From the NCBI GenBank assembly GCA_030682575.1, contig JAUXNX010000011.1:186001-250000 (forward strand): a DNA stretch of 64,000 bases. The letters run 5' to 3'. Position numbers and translations under genes: made by a program. Shown piece after piece: positions 25,907 to 34,574 of the stretch. Positions within the stretch are counted from its first letter, which is position 1. Each line of letters begins with the position of its first letter. The DNA comes from Gammaproteobacteria bacterium. Its GTDB lineage: Bacteria > Pseudomonadota > Gammaproteobacteria > Pseudomonadales > Pseudohongiellaceae. A model generated the notes under the pieces. The model saw only the letters and a list, made by a program, of their open reading frames with translations, did not search any database and was not told the DNA's origin.

Positions 25907-26920
25907 ATGAAGAACCGACCATCCAGACCGCTTGCCATTCTAGGATTCACCTCTGTCTGCCTGCTCAACGGCGCCAACGCCCAACAAGGGGATTACATCG
26001 CCCCTCGCGCATCCGATGGCAATCCCGATCTTCAGGGCATGTGGACCAACAACACGATCACACCACTGGAGCGCCCCGCACGGTATGCCGGCAAGGCGGT
26101 TCTCACCGCAGCAGAGAAGGACGCCTGGGAACAGGAGATTGCTCAGTTCAACGCTGCCCAGGACGAACCCAGCGATCCCAATCGCCCGCCACCCACCAAG
26201 GAGCAGATCGACCTGGAAGACAGCTACAACAACTTCTGGTTTGACGATGGCACCACCGTCGCCCAGTACAATGGCGAATACCGGACCTCACTGGTCATCA
26301 GTCCTGAGGATGGCCGCGTTCCCACCCTGACTCCTGCGGCACAGGCCAGAGTTACAGCCGCCGCACAACAACGCCAGGCCGCCCCATTCGATGGCCCCGA
26401 GTCACGCTCGCTCGCCGAACGCTGCCTGCTCTCGTTCGGCTCTAGCTCCGGCCCACCCATGCTGCCGATTCTCTACAACAACCATTATCAGATCGTGCAA
26501 TCCCCCGGTTACGTGATGATTCTGGTTGAGATGGTGCACGATGCACGCATCATCCGCATCGACGACGACCCCCTGCCCTCGGCACTGAAGCCGTGGCTGG
26601 GTGATTCGATCGGCCGCTGGGAGGGCGAGACACTGGTCGTGGAGACCAGCAACTTCAATCCCCAGCAAAGCTACCGTGGTTCGGGCGAGAACTTCCGCAT
26701 CACTGAATACTTTACCCGTGTCGGACCGGACACCATCAATTACAGCTTTACCGTGAACGACTCGGAGACTTTCGCATCACCCTGGACGGCCGAAATTCCC
26801 ATGGTCAGGACCAATGACAAGATGTTCGAGTACGCGTGCCATGAGGGCAACTACGCGCTGCCCGGAATTCTGGCTGGCGCACGAGTCGAAGAACGGGACG
26901 CTGCCGAGGCCAATCAGTAA
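25907..26920 (+). CDS. Secreted hypothetical protein (337 residues)
   Basis: Starts at 25907 (MKNRPSRPLAILGF) with GGAGA seven bases upstream and a signal peptide ending NGANAQ. The mature part has DGNPDLQGMWTNNTITPLERP early, a Pro/Gln-rich region, then PPMLPILYNNHYQIVQ, MVHDARIIRID and GRWEGETLVVETSNF. This pattern recurs in uncharacterised exported proteins of Gammaproteobacteria and Acidobacteria. No catalytic motif is recognised. The following SMI1/KNR4 gene begins one base after its stop. Confidence 0.75.
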   Translation: MKNRPSRPLAILGFTSVCLLNGANAQQGDYIAPRASDGNPDLQGMWTNNTITPLERPARYAGKAVLTAAEKDAWEQEIAQFNAAQDEPSDPNRPPPTKEQIDLEDSYNNFWFDDGTTVAQYNGEYRTSLVISPEDGRVPTLTPAAQARVTAAAQQRQAAPFDGPESRSLAERCLLSFGSSSGPPMLPILYNNHYQIVQSPGYVMILVEMVHDARIIRIDDDPLPSALKPWLGDSIGRWEGETLVVETSNFNPQQSYRGSGENFRITEYFTRVGPDTINYSFTVNDSETFASPWTAEIPMVRTNDKMFEYACHEGNYALPGILAGARVEERDAAEANQ

Positions 26921-26921
26921 C

Positions 26922-27320
26922 ATGGAAGACGTGATAGAACTGCTGCGGGAAAGAAACGAACCGGTGCCCGTGCCGCTGGAATTGCCCGATGAAGACCTGC
27001 TGGTAGAGATCGAAGAGGAACTGCTCATCGCCCTGCCCGACGACCTGCGCTATTTCCTGATGACTGTCAGTGACGTCGTCTGTGGTCGCCTTGAGCCTGT
27101 CACCGTCACCGATCCCAACTCCCACACCTATCTGCCGGAAGTGGCTGCGGTGGCCTGGAGCCTCGGCATGCCACGCCGCTACCTGCCCATCTGCGAGAGC
27201 GACAGCGCCTACTACTGCATCAGTCAGGACGGCACTGTTCTGCTATGGGATGAGCGCATGAGCGACGAGAGTTGGGATAACATCTGGCAATGGGCGCGGG
27301 AGGTCTGGCTGGCTGATTGA
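26922..27320 (+). CDS. SMI1/KNR4-family protein
   Basis: A 132-residue protein of the SMI1/KNR4 (SUKH) fold: MEDVIELLRERNEPVPVPLELP, then EEELLIALPDDLRYFLMTVSD, an acidic helix pair followed by a beta-rich half ending ISQDGTVLLWDERMSDESW. SUKH proteins include immunity proteins to contact-dependent toxins, but many are housekeeping. Its ATG comes one base after the stop of the secreted protein gene, so the two are probably translationally coupled. No toxin domain is seen nearby. Confidence 0.85.
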   Translation: MEDVIELLRERNEPVPVPLELPDEDLLVEIEEELLIALPDDLRYFLMTVSDVVCGRLEPVTVTDPNSHTYLPEVAAVAWSLGMPRRYLPICESDSAYYCISQDGTVLLWDERMSDESWDNIWQWAREVWLAD

Positions 27321-27360
27321 CTCCCGTCATTGAATCGAGATCCGAGTACAAGGAGAACCT

Positions 27361-27810
27361 ATGAGTGCCGCACTGCTGTGGATTCTGGCGGGAGTCGCCC
27401 TGATCATCATCGAAGTTCTGATCACCAATGTAATCGCGGTTTTCTTCGGTATCGCCGCCATCCTCACCGGCCTGCTGCTGCAGTTCGGCATCATCGAATC
27501 CACCGCCGCGCAGTACACCTTCTTTGCCCTGGTCAGTATTGCCAGTCTGGTCCTCGTGCGGGGAAAAATGACCCATTGGTTCCGGGGCCACACCAAAGAC
27601 AAATCCGAAGAAAAGCCCAGCTTCCAGCATGACATCGGCGAGCGCGCCTCAGTCGTCGAAGACTTCAAGCAAGGCAGTGGCCGCGTGACACTCAATGGCG
27701 TGCGCTGGAATGCACTCTCGAATGAAGACCTCAAGGCCGGTGAAACCGTCTGGGTCATCGCCAACGAAGGCATCGAACTGACTGTCTCCAGAACGCGCCC
27801 CATTGCCTGA
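27361..27810 (+). CDS. NfeD-family membrane protein
   Basis: A 149-residue protein with three hydrophobic helices at the start (about residues 5-70) and a C-terminal OB-fold domain (ERASVVEDFKQGSGRVTLNGVRWNA...). This is the short YbbK-partner form of NfeD that pairs with SPFH proteins. It is 90 bases before the stomatin-like gene in the same direction and belongs to its operon. Function is tied to membrane microdomain maintenance. AAGGAG lies seven bases before the ATG. Confidence 0.9.
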   Translation: MSAALLWILAGVALIIIEVLITNVIAVFFGIAAILTGLLLQFGIIESTAAQYTFFALVSIASLVLVRGKMTHWFRGHTKDKSEEKPSFQHDIGERASVVEDFKQGSGRVTLNGVRWNALSNEDLKAGETVWVIANEGIELTVSRTRPIA

Positions 27811-27900
27811 AGATCGCGCTGAAAATACCGCTCTCTGTTACATGCACGACCACTTGCACGTCTACCTGCCCACCTGCCTGACCAACCAGAGGAACCCAGC

Positions 27901-28836
27901 ATGGAACAACTCACCCCCGGAAATCTTCTCGCCATCGGCTTTGCAATCGCCGTCGTCATCACCATCGTCAAAACCGCCCGTATCGTACCCCAGCGTTCAA
28001 ACTACGTCATAGAACGATTGGGCAAATATTCCCGCACGCTGGACTCCGGTTTCCACCTGCTGATCCCCTTCATCGACAAGGTCGCCTATCAGCAGACACT
28101 GAAGGAAGAAGTGATCGACGTCGAACGCCAGAACTGCGTCACCAAGGACAACATCCAGGTCGGCATCAATGGCGTGCTCTACATGCAGGTGGTCGACGCC
28201 CAGAAGGCCAGCTACGGCATCAACAACTACCGCTACGCTGCCTCGCAACTCGCGCAAACCACCATGCGCTCCGTCATCGGCCAGACCGACCTCGACAAGA
28301 CTTTTGAAGAGCGCGCCAAGATCAACGAAGACGTCGTCAACGCACTCGACGAAGCCGCCAGCCCTTGGGGCATCAAGGTTCTGCGCTACGAAATCTCCGA
28401 CATCGAACTCCCCGCCAGCATCAAGGACGCCCTCGAACAACAAATGCGCGCCGAGCGCGAACGCCGCGCCGCCATCGCCAAATCCGAAGGCGAACGCCAG
28501 GCCATGATCAACGTCTCGGAAGGCCAGAAGCAGGAAGTCATCAACCTCTCCGAAGGCGACAAGATGCGGCAGATCAACGAGGCCGAAGGCCGCGCGAAGG
28601 AGATTGAACTGATCGCTATTGCGACTGCCGAGGGCTTGCGCAGGATTGCTTCCGCGATTCAGGAACCGGGTGGGCAGCAGGCGGTGAGTTTGCGGGTGGC
28701 GGAGCAGTATGTGAAGGAATTTGGCAATCTCGCAAAGGCGAATAATACGATGATCGTGCCGGCGGAGTTGGCGAATATCGGGGCTGCAGTGGCGGGGTTG
28801 ACGGAGATGTTGAATGTTGTGAGGCCGAAGGGGTAG
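27901..28836 (+). CDS. qmcA: SPFH/Band 7 (stomatin-like, QmcA-type) protein
   Basis: A 311-residue protein with an N-terminal membrane anchor (NLLAIGFAIAVVITIVK) and the SPFH domain: VPQRSNYVIERLGKYSRTL, LLIPFIDKVAYQQTLKEE, DNIQVGINGVLYMQV. A long charged coiled-coil (RAERERRAAIAKSEGERQAM) follows the domain, then NMIVPAELANIGA-like ending. Members form membrane-ring assemblies with NfeD. The coding region is notable for its C-rich third positions up to about 28600, with more G-rich codons after. Confidence 0.92.
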   Translation: MEQLTPGNLLAIGFAIAVVITIVKTARIVPQRSNYVIERLGKYSRTLDSGFHLLIPFIDKVAYQQTLKEEVIDVERQNCVTKDNIQVGINGVLYMQVVDAQKASYGINNYRYAASQLAQTTMRSVIGQTDLDKTFEERAKINEDVVNALDEAASPWGIKVLRYEISDIELPASIKDALEQQMRAERERRAAIAKSEGERQAMINVSEGQKQEVINLSEGDKMRQINEAEGRAKEIELIAIATAEGLRRIASAIQEPGGQQAVSLRVAEQYVKEFGNLAKANNTMIVPAELANIGAAVAGLTEMLNVVRPKG

Positions 28837-28856
28837 GGAAAGAAGTGAGGGTATGA

Positions 28857-29282
28857 ATGTTGAATTGTTTCGCGCTGCATACTAATACAATGTTAGGGCA
28901 CAATCCTCATGAAGCGTTCTTGTGCGACTTTGAAATTGAAAGCCATGGATGTTTGGTAGAGTCTGAGAAGGTAATTAAATCTTCACTTCCTACGAACGAT
29001 ATCGAAATTCATTTTAAAAACCACTCTGTCGATCCCGGTGTTGACCGTCCGCTTCTCTCCGTCCAAGTAATTCTCTCGTCAGAGAGCCTTGAAACAGCAA
29101 GAGATGAAAGTAAAACATTCCTAAAGGGCTATTTGGATTACTTGTGTTTTGTGGCGAATTTGCCTTTACGCATTCATAAACAAATCCGGGTTGTCGACTG
29201 GACTCCTGGCCTTAAAGAGCGTGAATGTCATCAGTTCGAAAGATTCCCATGCCTGGATTCTCGCCCTTTACATAGTACCTAA
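28857..29282 (+). CDS. Hypothetical protein, possibly truncated
   Basis: A 141-residue ORF with lower GC than its neighbours; the second ATG at 28890 (MLGHNPHEAF) is an alternative start. It contains SLETARDESKTFLKGYLDYL and LRIHKQIRVVDWTPGLKERE, a conserved-looking core, then ends abruptly at HST. The text reads like the N-terminal part of a longer protein. It lies between the stomatin gene and the HicAB module. No domain was recognised. The codon and base use suggests transfer. Confidence 0.5.
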   Translation: MLNCFALHTNTMLGHNPHEAFLCDFEIESHGCLVESEKVIKSSLPTNDIEIHFKNHSVDPGVDRPLLSVQVILSSESLETARDESKTFLKGYLDYLCFVANLPLRIHKQIRVVDWTPGLKERECHQFERFPCLDSRPLHST

Positions 29283-29291
29283 ATCTGGTAC
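29275..29291. promoter_or_regulatory. Inverted repeat upstream of hicA, operator candidate
   Basis: GTACC-TAAATCT-GGTAC, a perfect five-base inverted repeat ending ten bases before the hicA start. HicB antitoxins with a ribbon-helix-helix domain bind such repeats to repress their own operon; here it is inferred from position only. Confidence 0.45.
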
Positions 29292-29300
29292 CATTTCGAC

Positions 29301-29555
29301 ATGAAAAGAAGGCACAAGAAAACCCTTGAGGCCGTATTCGCTCGCCCCGTGAGCGGCAATGTTCAGTGGCGTGACATTGAAGCCCTATTTGTAGAACTTG
29401 GGGCTGAGATCAGCGAGCGCGAAGGCAGTCGGGTTGCGGTGGTTCTTTTCGGCGAGGTTCGAGTATTTCATCATCCTCATCCAAGTCCGAGCACAGATAA
29501 GGGCGCTTTGGCCAGTATTCGCAAATGGTTGGAGCAGCACGGAGTATTGCCATGA
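29301..29555 (+). CDS. hicA: HicA-family toxin
   Basis: An 84-residue protein of the HicA mRNA interferase family: KTLEAVFARPVSGNVQWRDIEALFVELGA, then EREGSRVAVVLFGEVRVFHHPHP and a C-terminal SIRKWLEQHGV. The canonical catalytic His of the GSHH motif is Arg here (GSRV); many members of this subfamily have the same change and may have weak or altered activity. Its stop overlaps the hicB start (ATGA), the standard toxin-antitoxin layout. Confidence 0.9.
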   Translation: MKRRHKKTLEAVFARPVSGNVQWRDIEALFVELGAEISEREGSRVAVVLFGEVRVFHHPHPSPSTDKGALASIRKWLEQHGVLP

Positions 29556-29890
29556 ACACTATGACGCTGGAAGGCTATCACGCCAAGATCGAGTATGACC
29601 CTGAGTTGGATTCGTTCAGGGGGGAAATTCTGGGACTAAACGGCGGTGCGGACTTCTATGGCCGCAACCCCAAAGAACTGCGAACAGAGTTCAAGAAATC
29701 ACTGCATGTTTTTCTTGAGGTGTGCAAAGAAAAAGGCATTGAGCCACGTCGCTATTATTCTGGCAAATTCAATCTCAGAATTTCGCCAGAGCTGCACGAA
29801 CAGCTGGCCATTACCGCGCAGGCGAAAGGTAAGAGCGTCAATACGCTTGCTCAAGAAGCATTGCGGCAAGTGGTTTCAAATGCCAGCTAG
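29552..29890 (+). CDS. hicB: HicB-family antitoxin
   Basis: A 112-residue protein. The N-terminal HicB domain is MTLEGYHAKIEYDPELDSFR with GLNGGADFYGRNPKELRTEF; the C-terminal ribbon-helix-helix is GKFNLRISPELHEQLAITAQ followed by AKGKSVNTLAQEAL. It neutralises HicA and autoregulates the operon. The ATG at 29552 has GGAG seven bases upstream and overlaps the toxin stop. Confidence 0.92.
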   Translation: MNTMTLEGYHAKIEYDPELDSFRGEILGLNGGADFYGRNPKELRTEFKKSLHVFLEVCKEKGIEPRRYYSGKFNLRISPELHEQLAITAQAKGKSVNTLAQEALRQVVSNAS

Positions 29891-29924
29891 CAAGCGACTG
29901 TGATTCCAATGAAATTACAACCGC

Positions 29925-31370
29925 TCACCATGCTACCCTCATCATAGCCTCCACCGCCAAATCATAATCCATCCGCTCCCCCTGCCACAGCGTCACCGCC
30001 GTCCGCGCATCAATCTGCAGTCCAATCCGGTCATGCTCCCGCTCAATCGCAAGTGCCTCCTTCATTCGATCCACTTCAATAAACTGCGGCACCACAGCTC
30101 TCGCCATTCGTCTCCCCTGCGGTGTCACAAACTCGAACTCGCCTTCTGCGCTGCGAACAATTTCATACCCTTCCTGATGCAACAGTCGATGATGATGCCG
30201 ACACAGCAGTACCAGATTATCCATTTTCGTTTCACCGCCATCACACCAGTGCTGCACATGGTGCGCATCGACGTAGCGTGACTCGCAGCATCCAGGGAAG
30301 CGGCAGCCACCATCGCGGATCTGCAATGCACGGCGGATTGACGGCGGGATCGTGCGGGTTCTGCGACCGACATTGAGGACGTTTCCGCGGAAATCTTTCA
30401 GCACTGTGACCATTGACGCGTCGCAGCACAGACGCCGGGCCGTTGCTGCCGACAGTGGAAAATGGGAGTTGCCGCATTCGATGGAGCATTGCTGGTGGTC
30501 TGAATGTGGATGAGTGTGTGTGGCGTTTACTTGGGCATCCGCATCATCGGTCACCGCAACTCTCTCACGCTCAATGTGCACAACCACCTGATACTTCTCT
30601 GCAGAGGACACCGGTTTCAACCCCTCCTCCATCGTGCTCATCGCCTGCTCCGTAATCGCCAGCAACGCATCGGCGCGTTTCTGCGGAAATGTTTTCCGGG
30701 CGACATCTTCCGCAATTTCCGACTTTGCTACAGGCGGATTCAGCGCCACCATCATTGCATCCATCGCCTTCATGAAGACTGCACCATCCTCCGGCGTCAA
30801 TCTACCGCGCAGCACCAGCATGCCGTCCTCGTCGAAGTGACAGGTGAGTTCACGGGCTTCGTAGTTGCTGCGATCGCGCGCAGCGTCCGTCAAGCGTTCA
30901 GTGCGACGATATTTGCGCACGAGTTGTTCCATGTGCTGCGCTGTGCCGTGTCTGGCGATCTGCAACAGGAATGCTTCATTCTGCGGAGTCCCCGAACGGG
31001 TCATGGCGCGCACTTTGGAGTAGCTGATCTCGCCGGTGCGAAACGCTTCGTCGATGCGTGGAAAATTCTGCAGGCATTTCGCCACGCGTACTTTTTCGCG
31101 CGCGGCGCCAAGATCAATGCCGCAATGATAGTTGAGCCAGTGTGCTGGAGATTTCATGCCTGCGCCTTCCCACGCGTTGCGTTCGATCAGCGCGGCAAGC
31201 AATGTGAGGAAGCGGTGCTGCGCCGCGTTGATGTGGCCCGCGAGGCGGGTGATTTCATCGCTGAGCGCAGCGTTGTCTTCGGGGATGAATGACGTGCTGG
31301 CAGGCAGACTTGCGAGCGGGGTTGGATGCAGAGATTTGGGCAAAGAATTGTGTAGAGATTGGTGTGTCAT
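29925..31370 (-). CDS. DUF222-HNH endonuclease-like protein
   Basis: A 481-residue protein with start at 31370 (MTHQSLHNSLPK) nine bases after GGAGG. The N-terminal half is a DUF222 domain (EITRLAGHINAAQHRFLTLL; GMKSPAHWLNYHCGIDLG; GRLTPEDGAVFMKAMDAM). The C-terminal HNH nuclease core is RDGGCRFPGCCESRYVDAHH, then WCDGGETKMDNLVLLCRHHH. Zn ligands and the catalytic His are visible. Such proteins are often multi-copy in a genome and are carried by mobile DNA; their biological role is not settled. The promoter region upstream is strongly AT-rich. Confidence 0.9.
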   Translation of the reverse strand: MTHQSLHNSLPKSLHPTPLASLPASTSFIPEDNAALSDEITRLAGHINAAQHRFLTLLAALIERNAWEGAGMKSPAHWLNYHCGIDLGAAREKVRVAKCLQNFPRIDEAFRTGEISYSKVRAMTRSGTPQNEAFLLQIARHGTAQHMEQLVRKYRRTERLTDAARDRSNYEARELTCHFDEDGMLVLRGRLTPEDGAVFMKAMDAMMVALNPPVAKSEIAEDVARKTFPQKRADALLAITEQAMSTMEEGLKPVSSAEKYQVVVHIERERVAVTDDADAQVNATHTHPHSDHQQCSIECGNSHFPLSAATARRLCCDASMVTVLKDFRGNVLNVGRRTRTIPPSIRRALQIRDGGCRFPGCCESRYVDAHHVQHWCDGGETKMDNLVLLCRHHHRLLHQEGYEIVRSAEGEFEFVTPQGRRMARAVVPQFIEVDRMKEALAIEREHDRIGLQIDARTAVTLWQGERMDYDLAVEAMMRVAW

Positions 31371-31626
31371 GGACCGATTCCTCCATGGATTTGTGGCGAT
31401 GAAAAGCACTGTTTATTTATACATATTACACTCCTATCTTGATGTTTTTAATAAAAATAATTAATTTATTTGCAGAATAAAGGGCCACAATCCACACCGA
31501 AAACAGACCTTTCTCCAAAGCGATGCACCACCATCGCAAGTCGACGCAGTGGCTTACGCTGCAGTCCACCTCAGCATGGGCAGATCAGAAAATTTGACAT
31601 GAGAGTTTGATTGAACGCGCGACCTG

Positions 31627-33078
31627 TCAGGGCAGTTCGTCATCGTCGGATGGCGGTGTGCTGCCCTTCGGACCGCGCCGGGTCACACTCAACCAGTCGA
31701 GTGAGATGCCGGAGATGGAGCTGAAGCGGGATACTCTGTAGATGACTTGCAGGAACTTGGGACGCTTGCGCACCTTGGGCTCGACTGCGCGGGGGATGAA
31801 CCATGCGGCGACTCCCACACGCAGCACGCAGCTGGCGATGAACACGAGGTAGAGCGGGCTTCGCATGATGTCCATGAACGGTACCACTTCGACAATCACA
31901 GGCGCGGCGGAGGCAATCAATCCACCGATGATGGCGCCGCAGAATACGGCACCTGCGCTGAGCGCCGACTGCATGGCGGCATAGACGGCGAAGTCGCTCT
32001 TGTGAGGTCTAATGTCATACAGGTAGTTGGCCGTGCTGAGACTGAAACCGCTCCACAGAAATCCGGATACCATCTGCACGAACAGCAGGTAATAGAAGTC
32101 CGGTGACAACATCCACAGTATCGGCAGCATTGGAATCAGTACGCTGGAAATCAGCATCACAAGGCGATTGCCGAAGCGGTCACTGAAACGCCCCCAGAAA
32201 CTGAGTGTGAGGAATTGAGTCAGGATCGATGCAATCGCATTCAGGCTGTATTCGAGATAGGTGAAGTGCAGATCACGCAGCATGTAGACCGCGAAGAACG
32301 GCGCGGAGATTGCCACCACTCCCTGCATGCCTGCAACAAAGAAACTGTAGTCGCGAAATGTCTTGTCCTTCAGCGATTCGCGAAGTTGCTGCATGCTTTG
32401 CAGAAATCCTTTGCGACTGGCTGGATGGGGATGCGGATCGGGGTCGTGCATCTGCGAGAGCAGCCGCGCCGAAATGCCGCGCCCGGTTGCTGCCGCTGCA
32501 AACAACAACGCGAAGCCGAGCCACACCACACCGACTCTTTCACTGAGACTGAGCAGTGCACCGCCGCTGACGAAAATGCCCAGCGACGCCATCATCGTCA
32601 GTCGAGTACGCGATGCGAAAAACACACCACGGCGGCGCTGTGGAACGATGCTGCCCATCCAGGCGCGCCATTGGGGCTGAATGAAGTTCATGCAGGAGAA
32701 GTAGAACACTGCCAGCGTGATCAGCCATGTCACGGAATTCTCGCTGCGGGTGAGCGCCAGAATTGCCAGTGCCGCAACTACTGTCGCCTGCAATCCGGCC
32801 GTGACAACGACCAGTGGCTTGCGGGGAAGGTAGTTGCCGAGCCAGGCGGAGAGCAGTTGAAACAGGGCACCAAAGAGTTGCGGTATGGCGGTCAACCAGC
32901 TCATCTGCACTGCGGTGGCGTTGAGGTAGATGGCGAAGGCGTTGAAGAAGTTGTCGCCGGTCGCCGTCATGGTGGCCGACGCTACTGCTTCCTGTTGGGA
33001 GCGGCGCAGCGTGGGCCGCAACCAGACTATGCGGCTGCGGGCAACGCTTGCTACAGGTTGATCGGGATTTTCTTCCAT
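31627..33078 (-). CDS. MFS transporter
   Basis: A 483-residue major-facilitator protein with about twelve transmembrane helices and cytoplasmic loops such as GRFSDRFGNRLVMLISS, the usual A-loop motif in the second half. It has no obvious family tag. The N-terminus has about 40 polar residues before helix 1. Substrate unknown. The ribosome site is weak. It is followed (minus direction) by an intergenic gap before the HNH gene; no operon partner is evident. Confidence 0.87.
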   Translation of the reverse strand: MEENPDQPVASVARSRIVWLRPTLRRSQQEAVASATMTATGDNFFNAFAIYLNATAVQMSWLTAIPQLFGALFQLLSAWLGNYLPRKPLVVVTAGLQATVVAALAILALTRSENSVTWLITLAVFYFSCMNFIQPQWRAWMGSIVPQRRRGVFFASRTRLTMMASLGIFVSGGALLSLSERVGVVWLGFALLFAAAATGRGISARLLSQMHDPDPHPHPASRKGFLQSMQQLRESLKDKTFRDYSFFVAGMQGVVAISAPFFAVYMLRDLHFTYLEYSLNAIASILTQFLTLSFWGRFSDRFGNRLVMLISSVLIPMLPILWMLSPDFYYLLFVQMVSGFLWSGFSLSTANYLYDIRPHKSDFAVYAAMQSALSAGAVFCGAIIGGLIASAAPVIVEVVPFMDIMRSPLYLVFIASCVLRVGVAAWFIPRAVEPKVRKRPKFLQVIYRVSRFSSISGISLDWLSVTRRGPKGSTPPSDDDELP

Positions 33079-33143
33079 GCGGGAATAACGTCAGATCAAA
33101 AGTGAGCCTGCAGGATTATCGAAATCAATCCTCTTTGCAATCC

Positions 33144-33179
33144 TTGCCACAGTGGGAGCGAACATGCTCCCACAGGCAA
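33144..33179. repeat. REP-like hairpin, copy 3
   Basis: GTGGGAGC-GAACAT-GCTCCCAC flanked by TTGCC and GGCAA, so the stem extends with a short bulge. The head GTGGGAGC is shared with copy 1 (12219-12241). It lies between the LPMO-like gene stop and the MFS gene, both minus strand. Confidence 0.6.
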
Positions 33180-33190
33180 TGGACCTTCGA

Positions 33191-33922
33191 TTACGGCTGC
33201 GCAGCAGGCGCTGGAGCCAGCGCGACTGCGGCTGCATTGGCAGCCTGACCGGCAACAGCTGACTCGCTCAGTACCAGCGCGATGCACTGGTGATACACGT
33301 CGTTGTTCGCATTGGCAGTAGTCGTGTTGTAGGGGCCGTGCGCAACACCAGCAGGATCTTCCATTACCTGAATGATCTGCAGGGTGCAGTTGTCACACTC
33401 TACGTCCGGCAGCTGCACTTCCCAGGTATAAACGGGTTGAGCGGTCTCGCGTGTGTGCGGATTGAGGTTGTCCATCAAGACGGTGTCATTGTTGTAGTAG
33501 TCACCTTCGGTAGCCTGATCACCAATACGGCAATGGTCGGTGTCGTCTATGGGGCAGCCGCCCTGGCGTCTTTCCGGATCAATGGCCACGATCCAGCGCG
33601 GGTCGATGAAGTCGTCATCACCCTCGTTGTCGAAGGCAATGCGGAAGTAGCCGGGGTGACGCACGTATTCGGCAAGGCTTACAGTGATGGTCTCGCCTGG
33701 CTTGTAGGTATACACGGCACCGGTTGGCACTCCGGCAGGATTCCCACAATTGCCGATCTTGGTGTCGGCGCCACGTTCGCCCTGTTCGTACTTGGCGACA
33801 TGGGTGCCGGCGCGTTGCAGATCGATGTGAGCATTGGCCCATTGGGACGTACAGACAAACAGTACCGCTACGGTACCAAGCACGCGGAGCAGGCCCCGAG
33901 TGGCAGGAGTATTGATCTTCAT
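33191..33922 (-). CDS. LPMO-like secreted copper protein (SCE4755-type)
   Basis: A 243-residue exported protein starting at 33922 (MKINTPATRG) with AAGGAA upstream. The signal peptide ends ...QWANA at residue 31, so mature residue 1 is His32 (HIDLQRAGTHVAKYEQ), the hallmark of histidine-brace copper enzymes. A second conserved His is H89 in YVRHPGYFRIAFDNE. Six Cys (59, 123, 131, 176, 179, 213) could form disulphides. The tail (after about 220) is Ala/Pro-rich. This matches the SCE4755-type polysaccharide-monooxygenase-like family as I recall it; the substrate is unproven and no chitin- or cellulose-binding module is attached. Confidence 0.78.
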   Translation of the reverse strand: MKINTPATRGLLRVLGTVAVLFVCTSQWANAHIDLQRAGTHVAKYEQGERGADTKIGNCGNPAGVPTGAVYTYKPGETITVSLAEYVRHPGYFRIAFDNEGDDDFIDPRWIVAIDPERRQGGCPIDDTDHCRIGDQATEGDYYNNDTVLMDNLNPHTRETAQPVYTWEVQLPDVECDNCTLQIIQVMEDPAGVAHGPYNTTTANANNDVYHQCIALVLSESAVAGQAANAAAVALAPAPAAQP

Positions 33923-34130
33923 TCTTGGAATTCCTTGATTGGGATGGCGATAAAAAGCCACAGCAGGGTAACTCCTTTTCCATGCCCAGACCAGAGGTTC
34001 ACCGCGACCGGATTCGCATGCAGGCTCAACAAGGAGTGGTCAGACAATAGGCACCTTGCAAGTCCTGCATGCCATGACTATATTTTGTCAGGACGCTTTA
34101 CACCATTTGAGCACAACCTGGGAGATGTAC

Positions 34131-34562
34131 ATGCCGGACCAGATGTTCGTTACCTGTCCACACTGCCATCGCAAGAATCGTTTGCCCATTGCCATGCTGA
34201 CCGCAGATGGCAGTTGCGGCGCCTGCAAGGAAGCCCTGTTCGTCGGCAAGCCTGTGGATTTGTCACAGAGCACGTTCGAGCAACACATGGGGGCTGATCT
34301 GCCTCTGGTCGTCGATTTCTGGGCTCCCTGGTGCGGCCCGTGTCGCGACTTTGCGCCAGTCTTCGAGGCTGCTGCTGCCAGCCTGGAACCCAAGGTTCGA
34401 CTCGCGAAGGTGAACACAGAGGCTGAGCAGGCCCTGGCTCAACGCTTCAGCATACGCAGCATTCCCACTCTGATGATGTTCAAGAAAGGCAAGGAAGTCG
34501 GGCGCGTCTCCGGTGCCCTCCCTCCTGCACAATTGCAGCGCTGGATTACCCAGCATCTTTGA
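34131..34562 (+). CDS. trxC: Thioredoxin TrxC (thioredoxin 2)
   Basis: A 143-residue thioredoxin of the TrxC type, with an N-terminal zinc ribbon (CPHCHRKNRLP and GSCGACKEALF) followed by a thioredoxin fold with active site WCGPC and cis-Pro in RSIPTLMMFKKGKEVG. The zinc domain makes its redox activity sensitive to oxidants. The start at 34131 has GGAG six bases upstream. Convergent with the transducer gene. Confidence 0.95.
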   Translation: MPDQMFVTCPHCHRKNRLPIAMLTADGSCGACKEALFVGKPVDLSQSTFEQHMGADLPLVVDFWAPWCGPCRDFAPVFEAAAASLEPKVRLAKVNTEAEQALAQRFSIRSIPTLMMFKKGKEVGRVSGALPPAQLQRWITQHL

Positions 34563-34574
34563 CCGAGTACCCGC

